Shown: positions 9,495-18,477 of the stretch, one piece after another
How the letters are laid out: each line of letters opens with the position of its first letter
How positions within the stretch are numbered: the stretch's first letter is position 1
From: JALHMI01 sp964598535
Lineage (GTDB): Bacteria > Planctomycetota > Planctomycetia > Pirellulales > PALSA-1355
Direction of reading: 5' to 3'
Length of the DNA: 64,000 bases
Assembly (NCBI GenBank): GCA_964598535.1
Contig: CAZRCI010000004.1
Coordinates: 162,345 to 226,344, forward strand
Notes under the pieces: generated by a model
Seen by the model: only the letters and a program-made list of their open reading frames with translations
What the model was told of the DNA's origin: nothing
The model's database searches: none
Program-made: the position numbers and the translations under genes

Positions 9495-10541
9495 TTAGTG
9501 GGTGCGCTGGCCGGCCGGCTGCGGCTTGCTATCCTGTTCATAGCGGCCGAAGATCATTCGGCCGGCGCTGGTTTGAAGCACGCTGGTGACGGCGATGCGG
9601 ACGGTTTGGTTGACGTGATCGCGGCCGTGTTCGACGACGACCATGGTGCCGTCGTCCAGGTAGCCGACGCCCTGCCCTGGCTCTTCGCCGATTTTGACGA
9701 TGCGCACTTCGAGCCCTTCGCCGGGTAGCACGATCGGCTTCAGAGCATTGGCCAGATCGTTCAGATTGATGACGCCGACGCCGTGGAGCCGGGCGACTTT
9801 GTTCAGGTTGTAGTCGTTCGTGACGACTTTGCCTTGCAAGTATTTTGCCAGCAATACCAGCTTAATGTCGACCGGCTGCCCGGCGAACTCGGGCAGTTCG
9901 CGATCGTGGATCTTGAAGTCCACGTCGTGGTTGTTGCTGAGCCGATTCAGGATGTCGAGGCCGCGCCGGCCGCGGCTGCGACGAAGCTTGTCGGAGCTGT
10001 CGGCGATTCCCTGGAGTTCGGCGATCACGAACCGGGGCATGATGAGTTGGTTGTCCAGGACGCGCGTTTCGATCACGTCGGCGATCCGGCCGTCGATGAC
10101 CACGCTGGTGTCGAGGATATACGGCTTGAGACCCTTTACTTCCTTCACGAATTCCACGTAGGGAATGATGAATCGGAAGTCGTCCTTGGTTTGCAGCAGC
10201 AGGCTAATGCAGGTGTAGCAGAGCACGGTGCCCATCATCAATTCGATATACGGCATGATGGGGCTTTTGGCCGGCAGCATGGGACTGAGCGCGAGGCGGA
10301 GGACGTAGGTCAGAAACAGCCCGACGATCAAGCCCAGGTAGACGGCCGAAATCGTGTCGATCCGTTTGCGGCGGACCAGCGAGTCGGCCGCGATTACACA
10401 GGCGGCCAAAAGTAATATGCCCGCAAAGGCGGCCGCCGGCGTGTAGGGGTTGTCGGAGTACAGCTCGCCAGACTGAATGAGCTGCACGCCCACCCCGGCG
10501 GTGACGAGCACGAAGACCACGCGCAGAATGATGAGTCCCAT
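9495..10541 (-). CDS. PIN/TRAM domain membrane protein (YacL family)
   Basis: A membrane-anchored putative RNase. Four N-terminal hydrophobic helices (about residues 1-110) are followed by a PIN nuclease domain beginning LDTSVVIDGRIADV near residue 143, with further acidic residues downstream, and by a C-terminal TRAM domain (GQGVGYLDDGTMVVVE) likely to bind RNA. The length of 348 aa and the order match the YacL-type proteins of Firmicutes, cyanobacteria and planctomycetes. The natural RNA target is not known. The gene stands alone. Confidence 0.9.
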   Translation of the reverse strand: MGLIILRVVFVLVTAGVGVQLIQSGELYSDNPYTPAAAFAGILLLAACVIAADSLVRRKRIDTISAVYLGLIVGLFLTYVLRLALSPMLPAKSPIMPYIELMMGTVLCYTCISLLLQTKDDFRFIIPYVEFVKEVKGLKPYILDTSVVIDGRIADVIETRVLDNQLIMPRFVIAELQGIADSSDKLRRSRGRRGLDILNRLSNNHDVDFKIHDRELPEFAGQPVDIKLVLLAKYLQGKVVTNDYNLNKVARLHGVGVINLNDLANALKPIVLPGEGLEVRIVKIGEEPGQGVGYLDDGTMVVVEHGRDHVNQTVRIAVTSVLQTSAGRMIFGRYEQDSKPQPAGQRTH

Positions 10542-10613
10542 AGGATGCTACTTGCGCCTGGAAGATGTGCCGGGGCAAAGGGGGGGAATCGCGGCCGACC
10601 GCTTACCTCTATT

Positions 10614-10823
10614 CTAGTATTCTAGGTTTCTGGCATTCCCCTTGCCAGCAGCGGCTTTCTTCGTCTTCCCAGGACGGCGAAGTCCAGCGAAAGCGAGCCG
10701 AGCATATTCTTCGGCCAGGGGAATGGTTTTTTGGCGCCGAGGTGCCTGCTGGCGGGGACGGTTGGGAGGCGGAAAGTCGCCCGGCGCGAAACTTGCCGGC
10801 GGATCCGGTTTTTGTCCGCCTGG
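10614..10823 (-). other. 69-codon open extension directly after the dGTPase amber stop
   Basis: Immediately after the TAG of the dGTPase gene, the same frame stays open for 69 codons to a second TAG at 10614. It would encode a Pro-rich linker followed by a charged helix containing AEEYARLAFAGLRR and a Lys/Ala-rich tail. It has no ATG, GTG or TTG, so it could be read only by stop readthrough or is a decayed 3' part. The dGTPase family normally ends near this TAG (MTDRYA-REFERLF), so it is not needed for the enzyme. An inverted repeat CTGGCA-N7-TGCCAG overlaps its end (10630-10648). Confidence 0.3.
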
Positions 10824-11990
10824 CTAGCCGCGGAACAACCGCTCGAATTCGCGACGAGCGTAGCGATCGGTCATACCGGCCAAATAGTCGCCGACGGTAC
10901 GCTCGAGGCCTACCGCTGGGGCGCGCATCTGGAAGCGCTGGGGCAGGAGTTGTGGATTGTCGCAATAGCCGCCGAACATGGCTTCCAGCATCTCCTGGGC
11001 CTGGCGGCGATGCGTGAGCACGTCGGGATGGCGGTACACTCGCTGGCGGAGGAAGCCCTCCAGGTTTTGCTTTTGTTCGGCCAGCTCGGCGCTGACGGCA
11101 ACGACGATTTCCGTTTGTCGCACGGCCGCTGGAGAGTCGATGTCGCCTTCTGCCAGCCGGCGGCCGGCTCTTTCGAGAAGGTCGGAGACTTGCCAGTCGA
11201 TCAGCTCGTGAAGCACGGCGCGCCGCAATTCGATCCCGGCCAGATCGGCCGCGCGGCGGCGTACACGGCGCTGGGCGGCGGCCCAGAGCGGCCGCTCGAG
11301 CAATTCTTCGAGCGTGAGCAGCCCGAGTTCCAGGGCGTCGTCGGCGTCGTGCGTGTCGTAGGTAATGCTGTCGGCCGCTTCGACGACCTGAACTTCCAAC
11401 AGCGGCGAGGGCGGCCCCTGGGCATGCTTGATTCGGGTGGCCTGCCCGGCGAGCACCTCACGGCTGAGATTGAGGCCCGGAAACTCGTAGTAGCGTCTTT
11501 CCAGCTCGCGCACGATTCGCAGCGCCTGGGCATTATGCGAAAAGCCGCCGTGGGCCTCGAGGAGTTCGTCGAGGGTGTCTTCGCCGGCATGGCCGAAGGG
11601 CGGATGGCCCAGGTCGTGAACGAGCGCGAGCGCTTCGATCAGGTCTTCATTGAGGGCGAGTGCCCGCCCGATGGTGCGCGACACCGAGGCCACTTCCATC
11701 GTGTGGGTGAGTCGCGTGCGGTGGTAGTCTCCCTGGACGCCGGTAAACACCTGGGTTTTGTCGCTCAGGCGGCGAAACGCGGCGCTATGTACGATCCGGT
11801 CGCGGTCGCGCTGGAACGGTCCGCGATACGGATGTTCCGGCTCGGGATGTTCACGGCCCGCCGAGTCGACGCTGTGCATGGCATACGGGGCCAGTAGCGC
11901 CTGTTCGCGGAGCGCGACGGAGCGCAGTGGTCCCGACGCTGGGAACGGCGCGCCGGGCGATGGTGAACGCGGGGCGGTCATGAGCGTCAT
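10824..11990 (-). CDS. dGTP triphosphohydrolase-like HD protein
   Basis: A cytoplasmic HD-domain dNTPase of the Dgt-like class (388 aa). The first metal His is in HTMEVASVSRTIGRAL (about 92-107) and the HD motif with its neighbours is HDLGHPPFGHAGEDTL (about 123-138). The N-terminal HPYRGPFQRDRDRIVHSAAFRRL and the C-terminal MTDRYA motifs are typical. It trims dGTP or other dNTPs and so controls nucleotide pools. The start ATG overlaps the upstream HIT stop as ATGA, which implies translational coupling; the second Met (11981) is an alternative start. Confidence 0.92.
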   Translation of the reverse strand: MTLMTAPRSPSPGAPFPASGPLRSVALREQALLAPYAMHSVDSAGREHPEPEHPYRGPFQRDRDRIVHSAAFRRLSDKTQVFTGVQGDYHRTRLTHTMEVASVSRTIGRALALNEDLIEALALVHDLGHPPFGHAGEDTLDELLEAHGGFSHNAQALRIVRELERRYYEFPGLNLSREVLAGQATRIKHAQGPPSPLLEVQVVEAADSITYDTHDADDALELGLLTLEELLERPLWAAAQRRVRRRAADLAGIELRRAVLHELIDWQVSDLLERAGRRLAEGDIDSPAAVRQTEIVVAVSAELAEQKQNLEGFLRQRVYRHPDVLTHRRQAQEMLEAMFGGYCDNPQLLPQRFQMRAPAVGLERTVGDYLAGMTDRYARREFERLFRG

Positions 11991-12574
11991 GCGTCCTTGT
12001 CCTGAATGTCGCCGCTCGCGAAGTCGTCCTCCGACGAATCGTCAGGCTGTAGCATTTCCCACAGGGCGTCGAGCGCCTGGGGAATGACTCGCACGCCGGC
12101 CAGGGCGGGCATGAAGTTGGTGTCGCCATGCCAGCGCGGCACGACGTGCCAGTGCAGGTGGCCGGGCAGCCCTGCGCCGGCGACACGCCCCAAGTTCAGC
12201 CCGACGTTGAATCCCTGGGCGGCCATCATCCGCTCATACTTTTCGACGTAGACGCCAATCTGCTGTTGCAGGTCGAGCAGTTCGTGGGTGGTCAACTCGT
12301 CGAGGCGGCCCTTATGCAGACGCGGGGCCAGGAGCAGGTGACCATTGTTGTACGGAAAGCGGTTGAGGATCATGATCGACAGCTCGGTCCGGCCGACGAC
12401 CAGGTTCTTGCGGTCGTCGCTATCGGCCACGTAACGGCAGATGAAGCACTCGGGATCGGCGCCCGGCAGTAGCGGCAGTTTGGCCGGAGTCGTTTCCTGG
12501 TTGGCGTTTTCTGCGGCGACGCCGCGGACATAAGCCAGCCGCCACGGCGCCCAGAGCTGTTCGTGTTGGACCAC
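11987..12574 (-). CDS. HIT family nucleotide hydrolase/adenylyltransferase
   Basis: A HIT protein of the Ap4A phosphorylase-related branch common in bacteria (195 aa). I choose GTG 12574, which begins the conserved V-QHEQLWAPWRLAYV segment and has AGG 8 nt upstream; the longer frame to 12766 adds unconserved residues. CFICRY is the Zn-like Cys pair, NRFPYNNGHLLLAPRLHKG follows, and the histidine triad is in GAGLPGHLHWHVVPRW. It cleaves or transfers nucleotide phosphates in the cytoplasm. It is coupled by a 4-bp overlap to the dGTPase, pairing two nucleotide-clean-up enzymes in one operon. Confidence 0.93.
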   Translation of the reverse strand: MVQHEQLWAPWRLAYVRGVAAENANQETTPAKLPLLPGADPECFICRYVADSDDRKNLVVGRTELSIMILNRFPYNNGHLLLAPRLHKGRLDELTTHELLDLQQQIGVYVEKYERMMAAQGFNVGLNLGRVAGAGLPGHLHWHVVPRWHGDTNFMPALAGVRVIPQALDALWEMLQPDDSSEDDFASGDIQDKDA

Positions 12575-12622
12575 GGAAAACCTACGATCGAGGTTGTACG
12601 GGCGGGAAGTAAGTAACGCTTG

Positions 12623-12651
12623 AAGTCTAGGTGCGCTATCCCACTGGAACA
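12623..12651 (-). promoter_or_regulatory. Possible sigma70-type promoter of the HIT-dGTPase operon
   Basis: Read on the minus strand: TTGTTC, 17 nt, TAGACT. The -10 box matches 4 of 6 and the -35 only 3 of 6 bases, but the spacer is ideal and it lies 49 bp upstream of the GTG start. Confidence 0.3.
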
Positions 12652-12711
12652 AGAGCGAAGTCGCCGCTGGCGGGCGTTGCTTCGCATCTCGATGGGTATC
12701 TTCGGTGCGCG

Positions 12712-12809
12712 CAAAAAAAACCAACCGCATTGCTTTGCGCCCCAAAATGGTTTTGGGTGGCCTCAATCCTATGAGGGTGGATTTCGAGGCGCGACGCAGT
12801 GCGGTTGGT
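12712..12809 (-). terminator. Branched long hairpin followed by eight U (terminator or small structured RNA)
   Basis: Arms 12720-12741 and 12788-12809 pair over 22 nt: 14 pairs (ACCAACCGCATTGC with GCAGTGCGGTTGGT, one G-U), one T-C mismatch, then seven pairs. The interior holds two further hairpins, CCAAAA-TGG-TTTTGG at 12742-12756 and CCTCA-N6-TGAGG at 12761-12776. On the minus strand the outer stem is followed at once by eight U (12713-12720). It lies downstream of the small gene ending at 12979 and 146 bp upstream of the HIT operon start, so it could terminate the first, act as a leader of the second, or be a short RNA of its own. Confidence 0.65.
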
Positions 12810-12978
12810 GAGAAAAACGCGTTCGGATTTTCGATTCGTTACTTCAACGGTTGTCCGGCGATTCGGGCTAGAGCCGTGTGCCGAGCAACGTGTCGGTCAG
12901 GTCCGGCGAAACGTCCCTGACGCGGCGGTGATTTGTTACCGCTTACTGAGCGGTAGCGGCCCTATTTGCGGGTAGGGG
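12810..12978. other. Intergenic stretch with a second hairpin
   Basis: No gene is seen. TACCGCT-TACTG-AGCGGTA (12937-12955), extendable by a G-U and a G-C pair, forms a 9-bp stem 24 bp downstream of the small gene's stop, without a U tract. Confidence 0.4.
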
Positions 12979-13182
12979 CTACCAACTGAAGCGCTTGTTT
13001 CGTCGGCGATGGATGCCGTTGTGGCTCACGGGAGCCCGGCCGCCACGCGCATAGGAAATCTTTCGTGACTTCGAGGCCTTCTCCTTGGAAGCGGGACGGG
13101 AGAAGTCGGTGCGGTAGCCGAAGCTGTTTTCGCTGCCGTAGTCGAAGTCGGAATCGTCTGGATAGTTGTTGGCCATGTTCAT
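12979..13182 (-). CDS. Small basic hypothetical protein (67 aa)
   Basis: An acidic N-terminal part (DDSDFDYGSENSFGY) is followed by a basic Lys/Arg/Ser-rich tail ending RRRNKRFSW. It has no hydrophobic segment and no family I recognise. A strong ribosome-binding site GAGGAA lies 6 nt before the ATG, the stop is followed by strong hairpins, and the codon use resembles its neighbours, so I take it as real. It lies 63 bp downstream of the receiver-like gene and may be co-transcribed with it. The basic tail suggests nucleic-acid or ribosome contact, which is only a guess. Confidence 0.65.
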   Translation of the reverse strand: MNMANNYPDDSDFDYGSENSFGYRTDFSRPASKEKASKSRKISYARGGRAPVSHNGIHRRRNKRFSW

Positions 13183-13245
13183 GATCGTTCCTCGCTTTGG
13201 GGGCCTCCGAGATTTACTAACTCACTAGGTCTCGCTCTCTTACTC

Positions 13246-13746
13246 TTACGCGAGCGGTTTTGCCGGCTCGCGATGGTTATCGTCAGCCTGACTGATGCGT
13301 TCGACGATTTGCTTCGCCTCGCCGCACAACAGACTGACATTGCTTGAGTCCGCCACGCCTGGCAGATACATCCAGGCGCCTTGCTGACGAACCCAAATTT
13401 CCTCCTGCACGTCGCCGTCGCGTCCGCACACGATCGAGAGCAATCCGTTTTGCGCGGAAAGCTGCTCGATGAGCGGGCGGAAGGCCGCGGCCGACGGGCC
13501 ATCCAGATCGATGACTGCCAGTTGCACCAGCCAGCGATTCACGTGTGCCAAGGCCGCTTGGGTGTCGGCGCACACGTGTGTCTTCCAGCCGCTGTCGCTT
13601 GCGGCGCGGTCCAGCATTCGGCACCGCTCTGGATTGGCTGACACGATCAGGCATTGAAATACGTTGACGAGCTTGGCGGCGCGGCGGGCATACTTTTGCT
13701 GCACCTGCTCGCGCACGCTTAGCGTGTTGAGATCACGGTAGGCCAT
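13246..13746 (-). CDS. Receiver-like hypothetical protein (166 aa)
   Basis: ATG 13746 begins MAYRDLNTLSVREQVQQKYARRAAKL; the frame extends further upstream but that part is composition-poor and unlikely to be coding. From about residue 38 the alternation of beta strands and helices (CLIVSANPERCRMLDRA..., AVIDLDG, SIVCGRDG) resembles a response-regulator receiver fold. An Asp sits at the end of the third strand (VIDLDG), where the phosphorylated Asp of receivers is found, but the acidic pair at the first strand is missing, so it may be a pseudo-receiver. No output domain is present. The partner is unknown. Confidence 0.6.
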   Translation of the reverse strand: MAYRDLNTLSVREQVQQKYARRAAKLVNVFQCLIVSANPERCRMLDRAASDSGWKTHVCADTQAALAHVNRWLVQLAVIDLDGPSAAAFRPLIEQLSAQNGLLSIVCGRDGDVQEEIWVRQQGAWMYLPGVADSSNVSLLCGEAKQIVERISQADDNHREPAKPLA

Positions 13747-14566
13747 GGTGTGTTTTGCAATCGATAGTGTCTGAAGGGATATGGATGTGCTCGTTCCGAG
13801 TTGTCGGATCTTGGTGTGTGTGTTTGCCGAATCCTTCCGACTCATTCGATTGCCGAGGCGCCGCGAACCCTGGTCCACGCGCCAAGAACAACCGTGTACG
13901 CTCGCCACGGCGTTTATTGCGCCGCGACTCCCCGCGAATTTGCTCTCACCAAAGAACCGCTCCGTGGCCGACTTCTTTTTTTCAAGTAGTCCGCTTTCAA
14001 GGTGTCTCACACGTCGTCACGTTGCGGCCCAACACATCACGCGTGTCGTCGCGGAAGCGCCGGAAGATCGAATGCCAATGCGCTCGGCCAACCATTCGCG
14101 TCCGCGGCGTCGAGTTTCGGTGTGCGCCGGGACCAACTCGGGTGTGTGGTAAAGCAAGCACGGTGCCAGAAGCAGCAAGCACCCTGGAGAGCCAAAGAAA
14201 TTCCGCCGAAACCGCACGTTTTTCTCGCGAAATTACGTGCGAAAATTTTTCTCAAGTCGGCGGTGAAAACGTACGAAGCAGAGTTCGCGATTTCACCAGA
14301 ATGAGGGCGCCTTCCCGCGTATTTCGTCGCAACGAACTGTGCCGTATGGCGCTTAGGGCGACTCTCACCAGGCTGATGAATCTTCACCGCCTTGGTGAAA
14401 TCGTTTCGTGTGCTAGCAGGTTGCTGAGCGAGGCCATTGAGACCTTTTCAGCCTCGTAAAGTGCGGCGCTGAACTCCGCGTGCGCGCGGCCCCCTGTGCG
14501 CGGAAAGCCTCTCACCATGATGAGGAAGCCTCTGCAAAACAGGGAAATGCCAAGGCCAGGGGCCGG
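13747..14566. other. 820-bp stretch without a supported gene
   Basis: The longest frame (13755-14459, plus) is Cys/Arg/Ser-rich with no ribosome-binding site and is rejected. The stretch contains an inverted repeat TCCGA-GTTG-TCGGA (13794-13807) near the start of the receiver-like gene and an A/T-rich block GAAAATTTTTC around 14240. It may hold promoters or an unrecognised RNA. Confidence 0.5.
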
Positions 14567-16129
14567 CTAACGCGACGGGGCGGACACGAGCACGTCGGCC
14601 CCGCCAGCGGCGCAGGCTTCGCTTCCTTCGACAAAGACGCGTACCTGGCAGGGGCCTCGGGCATCGGCCGGAACCAGCAGTTCGGCGGTGAATTCGCCGC
14701 CGGCGCAGTCGAGCTCGGCCGCATGCAGCCGCGGTTCGTTGGCTTTGGCGTAAACTTCGGTGAAGCTGGCAAGCGCGGCCTGGTCGAAAGAATTCCGCCG
14801 CGGCGGCCGGAAGGTGAGCCGATCTCGCCGGACGGCCAGTTCAACGACACCACGTCCGGCCAGGGGAGAGCGGCCTCGAACGAGCAGCTTTCCGCCGGCT
14901 GCGGCCCGCTGGTCGACCTCCAGTTCGACGACCTGGGGGTACGGCAGTCGCAGGAGCGGATCTCCCAGGAGGTTGAACAGGTCGAGATGCTCGGCCCGCT
15001 CGGCCACCAGTTCATCGGCGGTGGGGCTCAGCAGCCGGGCGAGCGCATCCAGCGCCACGCGGTGTGCGCCCAGGTTTTCGGTTTCCATCATGCGCCGCTT
15101 GGCCCCCAGCAGGGCTTCGCCCAGAGTGGGCGCCTGATGAGTGAAGACCTGCGCGAGTAGCTCGCTGCCCATGACCGTCATGGCATAGGGCATCGTGACG
15201 CGCGACCCGCACAGGATGGCCACGGGGCCACCCTCGGCGCGCAGCAATTCCTCGCCCAGGCAGTCGTCGGGCAGGTCGAAGGCGCCGCTATAGCAGGCTA
15301 AAAAACAGGCGATCGGCGCGCCGCGGCGGCATGCGAGTTCGTTCACGTCGTCGGCCGAAAGGATGGGAAATCGCGCGCCCGGCACCTGCACTTCGTCGAC
15401 GCTGCGCTGTTGTCCGTGTCCCAGATAGACCCAGAACAGGCTGCCTTCGTTGAGACGATCGAGCGTGATTTGGCGGAAATCTCGCGGATCGGGGCAATAG
15501 GGGCTTTGCCAACTGCCGTAGGTCATCGTGGTGGAGAACGCGCTCGGCACGCCGTTGTTGATCAGGCTTTTGGCCGCGGTTTCCATGACCGTATCGGCGA
15601 CGGCGCCAAAACCGCCCAGGCCGGCGACGAAATGCACCTGCCGGCGCCAGGCCCCGAAATCGCGCGATTGTTCGTAGGCCAGGATCTTGCTCACGACGAG
15701 CCGTACTTCGTCGGCGGTATCGCACGCCAGTCGCCCCACGGCCAGGTCGGGTACGCGATCATCGTCGAGATCTCCGTACCAGTTGTCGGTGGCGATTTCG
15801 GGCGAGCTGCCAAACTTCACATTGACGACCGCGCGGCTGTAATGCACGGGCACCGTTCGCTGGCGTACGTGTTTGTCGCGATACATGCGCGGATCGGCAT
15901 CGCCCACGATCAGCAGGAACGTCAACCGGCCGCCCCGGGCCAATTCGTAAATCTGCTCGCGGATCGTGGCCGGCGACCCGAGATTTGATAGCATGGCGAT
16001 CGAATGTCCCTGCGACTGCCGGTACTCGATCCAGGGGGCCAAGGCCGAGCGGAATTCCTCGGGGCAAATCACGGCGGTATCGGCCGCCGGGGCCGACGCC
16101 AGCAGTAGGCTTACCAGTAGGCTGATCAT
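14567..16129 (-). CDS. Peptidase family C25 (gingipain-type) secreted protein
   Basis: A secreted cysteine peptidase-like protein (520 aa). The N-terminus (MISLLVSLLLASAPAADTA) is a signal peptide. The caspase-like core has LLIVGDADP, a GDLDDDRVPDLAVGRL strand typical of C25, the catalytic His in VYLGHGQQRS (His238) and the catalytic Cys in CFLACYSGAF (Cys279), 41 residues apart as in gingipains. The region after about residue 400 looks like a short beta-sandwich domain. There is no visible propeptide or type IX secretion tail, so maturation must differ from that of Porphyromonas enzymes. The Arg/Lys cleavage preference cannot be read. Confidence 0.82.
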   Translation of the reverse strand: MISLLVSLLLASAPAADTAVICPEEFRSALAPWIEYRQSQGHSIAMLSNLGSPATIREQIYELARGGRLTFLLIVGDADPRMYRDKHVRQRTVPVHYSRAVVNVKFGSSPEIATDNWYGDLDDDRVPDLAVGRLACDTADEVRLVVSKILAYEQSRDFGAWRRQVHFVAGLGGFGAVADTVMETAAKSLINNGVPSAFSTTMTYGSWQSPYCPDPRDFRQITLDRLNEGSLFWVYLGHGQQRSVDEVQVPGARFPILSADDVNELACRRGAPIACFLACYSGAFDLPDDCLGEELLRAEGGPVAILCGSRVTMPYAMTVMGSELLAQVFTHQAPTLGEALLGAKRRMMETENLGAHRVALDALARLLSPTADELVAERAEHLDLFNLLGDPLLRLPYPQVVELEVDQRAAAGGKLLVRGRSPLAGRGVVELAVRRDRLTFRPPRRNSFDQAALASFTEVYAKANEPRLHAAELDCAGGEFTAELLVPADARGPCQVRVFVEGSEACAAGGADVLVSAPSR

Positions 16130-16331
16130 TGCTCGCCCCGGCTCCTTAAAATGGTGACAAGTGGCGCGGGCAGTGTAACCGGAACCACGGCCACCTCCCC
16201 AGAGCGAATTTGTGGTCTCCGGCAGGGGCTTCTGGCGAGGTATCTCGCTTGGCCGAGCGGCGAGCGGTCAATTATCATGGATGATTGAATAACACCTGCT
16301 TCTTCGCATTTACCCCCGATTGACGTGTCCC

Positions 16332-18110
16332 ATGCCGCGTGACGTCGCCTGGTTCGGCCGAACGTTTTGCCACGGTGCCGTGGTGGCGATCTGTATCGCG
16401 GCCGTTGTTGGATTGGACGCGCGGGCCGTCGAGCCCGCGATCGTCGAACGCGTGGAGCGGCTGCTGGGGCAGCTTGACGAACCGCACTACGAGGTTCGTC
16501 AGGAGGCCACCGAGCAACTCGAGAAGCTTGCCACGGACTCGGCCGTGGCGCCGTTGCTGGCGGCGCGGTTTCGTCAGATGATTGCCGACGACGATACGTC
16601 GTTCGAGGTGCGTTCGCGGTTGGCGTTGTTGCTGCGCGAGCTTCCGGCTCCAGAGGCTTCGGTCGCGGTGGCGCCGGGGCCTGAGGTAATTGCACCGCTG
16701 ATCCAGCAGCTCAACAGCGATTTGCACATTGAACGCGCCGGCGCGCAGCGGCGGCTGCTTGCGCTTGTGGAACACAAGCCGCTGATCATTCCGGTGCTTG
16801 CGGCCGCCCGAGCTAGTAGCGCCGATCCTCATGGCTCGCCCTCGTTGCGGAGATTACTGGCGCCGGTCGTGGCGCAGGCTCATCTGGCCTGGTTGCGGTC
16901 GGACCTGAGCGGCGCGGAGTTGCCGCGGCCGTCCGCGCAGCAGATCAGCGCCTGGATTGACGACGCGGTTCGCGTCGAGATGATCGACGAAGTGGAGGCG
17001 ATGGATCGCAAGCCGTCGGAGGCGGAGCTTTTGGATCTGATCGCTCGCGACGATACGCGCGACGAGGTCTTGACGATGCTTCGCGCGCGGGTGGAGCATG
17101 AGACCGACGGCGCGACCGCGCAGAAGCTGAACTATCTGCTGGACTTTGCCCGGCCGGGCATGGCCGCCGAAAGCTGGACGAGCCACATGAACATGGTCGT
17201 GCAATTTTTACTGATCGGGGTGCCGCAATACAACGATCAGGTTCACCCGCCGCGCGCCACGCACTTCGATCGGATCGACGAGCAGACGGCCCATTGTGTT
17301 ACCGGCAACTCGCTCACCGAGGGCGACTATCCGGTGCGGATTGGTATTCCGCATCCCGAGCCGGGCCGGGACACCATGTTTTATTTGACCAACCTGCCGA
17401 CGCCGCGGAGCCGGTTGGCGTATGAATACTGGCTGAAGCGAGACACTCCCTCGCGTTTGGCCGAGATCACGCATCGCACGCTGGACTATTTTCTGACGCG
17501 CCAGACTCCGCTCAACGAAGTCGAGATTCTGGTGCTCGCGCAGCTCGAGCCCCGGGCCGTGTCGCGGTTTATCGGGCGTTACTTCTCGGCGGTGCCAGAT
17601 GCCAATCTTGTTTCGACACCCAGCGGGCTGAACGGTTTGACGTCGGTGCATGGCGGCGTCTGCCTGATGATGAGCCGCTTTGGGACGCGCGAAGCCGTGC
17701 CGGCCATCGAAAAGTTGGCCCGGAGCGGCGCGCTCGGCAAGCCGAAGTATCCCAATCGCGTGGACGTGGCCTGGGTCGCGTTGCTGGCGATCGCGAACCG
17801 CGATCCTTGGCCCGAGGTCGATGAGTGGCTGGCCGGGCTCCTCGACGAGAAGTTGCCGCTGACGACCGATCCGCAATCTCCGCCCGAGCTTGGCGCAAGC
17901 GCCGCCGGCTTGTTGCTCGACCGGCAGGGCGTATCGATCCAGGCTTTTGGCGTCACGCCGGCCGGCGAAGCCCTGAGCGATACGTATCAGTTTTACGGGT
18001 TCCGCTTTATTTCCGAGAGCGATCGCGAGAGTGTGAAACGCTGGTGGCAGAAGCGGCAGGCGGTGTCCGCGGTCCAGCAGCCGGCTGCCGAGCCGGCCGA
18101 GCGGCCGTAA
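16332..18110 (+). CDS. Secreted HEAT-like repeat protein
   Basis: ATG 16332 gives an N-terminal signal sequence (HGAVVAICIAAVVGLDARA). Residues about 35-180 form a helical repeat region with HEAT-like units (LDEPHYEVRQEATEQLEKLA...). The rest is a less regular, mostly helical domain with a second HEAT-like part near 480-560. No catalytic motif is visible. Similar secreted HEAT proteins are common in planctomycetes and are thought to mediate protein contacts. A -35/-10-like pair (TTGGCC, 18 nt, TATCAT at 16249-16278) lies 54 bp upstream. Function unknown. Confidence 0.75.
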   Translation: MPRDVAWFGRTFCHGAVVAICIAAVVGLDARAVEPAIVERVERLLGQLDEPHYEVRQEATEQLEKLATDSAVAPLLAARFRQMIADDDTSFEVRSRLALLLRELPAPEASVAVAPGPEVIAPLIQQLNSDLHIERAGAQRRLLALVEHKPLIIPVLAAARASSADPHGSPSLRRLLAPVVAQAHLAWLRSDLSGAELPRPSAQQISAWIDDAVRVEMIDEVEAMDRKPSEAELLDLIARDDTRDEVLTMLRARVEHETDGATAQKLNYLLDFARPGMAAESWTSHMNMVVQFLLIGVPQYNDQVHPPRATHFDRIDEQTAHCVTGNSLTEGDYPVRIGIPHPEPGRDTMFYLTNLPTPRSRLAYEYWLKRDTPSRLAEITHRTLDYFLTRQTPLNEVEILVLAQLEPRAVSRFIGRYFSAVPDANLVSTPSGLNGLTSVHGGVCLMMSRFGTREAVPAIEKLARSGALGKPKYPNRVDVAWVALLAIANRDPWPEVDEWLAGLLDEKLPLTTDPQSPPELGASAAGLLLDRQGVSIQAFGVTPAGEALSDTYQFYGFRFISESDRESVKRWWQKRQAVSAVQQPAAEPAERP

Positions 18111-18477
18111 GCCGACGGCGCCGCAACCAAGCGGCTGGTTCAAGTGGACCCGCCGGGATTGGAATCTAACGGTCGCGCCAGCGCCGCCGGGCTCATACGC
18201 GAATCGCCTCGGAAAGGAAACTGGCGGATTTTTGCCGAATCGCCAAGCCTTGAGGGGTGTAGGCCGGGTTGAAACCGGCCCGGAAATTTGACACCCATCA
18301 ATTTCCACCATTATACTGCGAGCGGTTATTGGTGGATGACCCTGCGCCGATATAGCACAGGGCTCGGCCACCGGCGCCGCGGGGCTGGATGCCCCGCATG
18401 GCGGTCGATTTGTTTTGTTAGGCCGCCTGCCCTCCAATACACTCCCCCCGACATTCGTTCCGCGAGGTAAGTGCGTC
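18111..18477. other. Intergenic region carrying the DUF1501 promoter
   Basis: No gene is seen. The only strong signal is the promoter described separately at 18288-18317; the DUF1501 start lies 160 bp further on. Confidence 0.5.
18288..18317 (+). promoter_or_regulatory. Sigma70-type promoter of the DUF1501 gene
   Basis: Perfect -35 TTGACA (18288-18293), an 18-nt spacer, and -10 TATACT (18312-18317, 5 of 6). Expected transcription start is near 18324, giving a leader of about 150 nt. Confidence 0.6.

Noticed and set aside
10731..11897. 388-aa plus-strand frame opposite the dGTPase
   Set aside because: It mirrors the dGTPase; the HD motifs are on the minus strand.
13755..14459. 234-aa plus-strand frame in the 820-bp gap
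   Set aside because: Cys/Arg/Ser-rich, no ribosome-binding site and no similarity; unlikely to be a gene.
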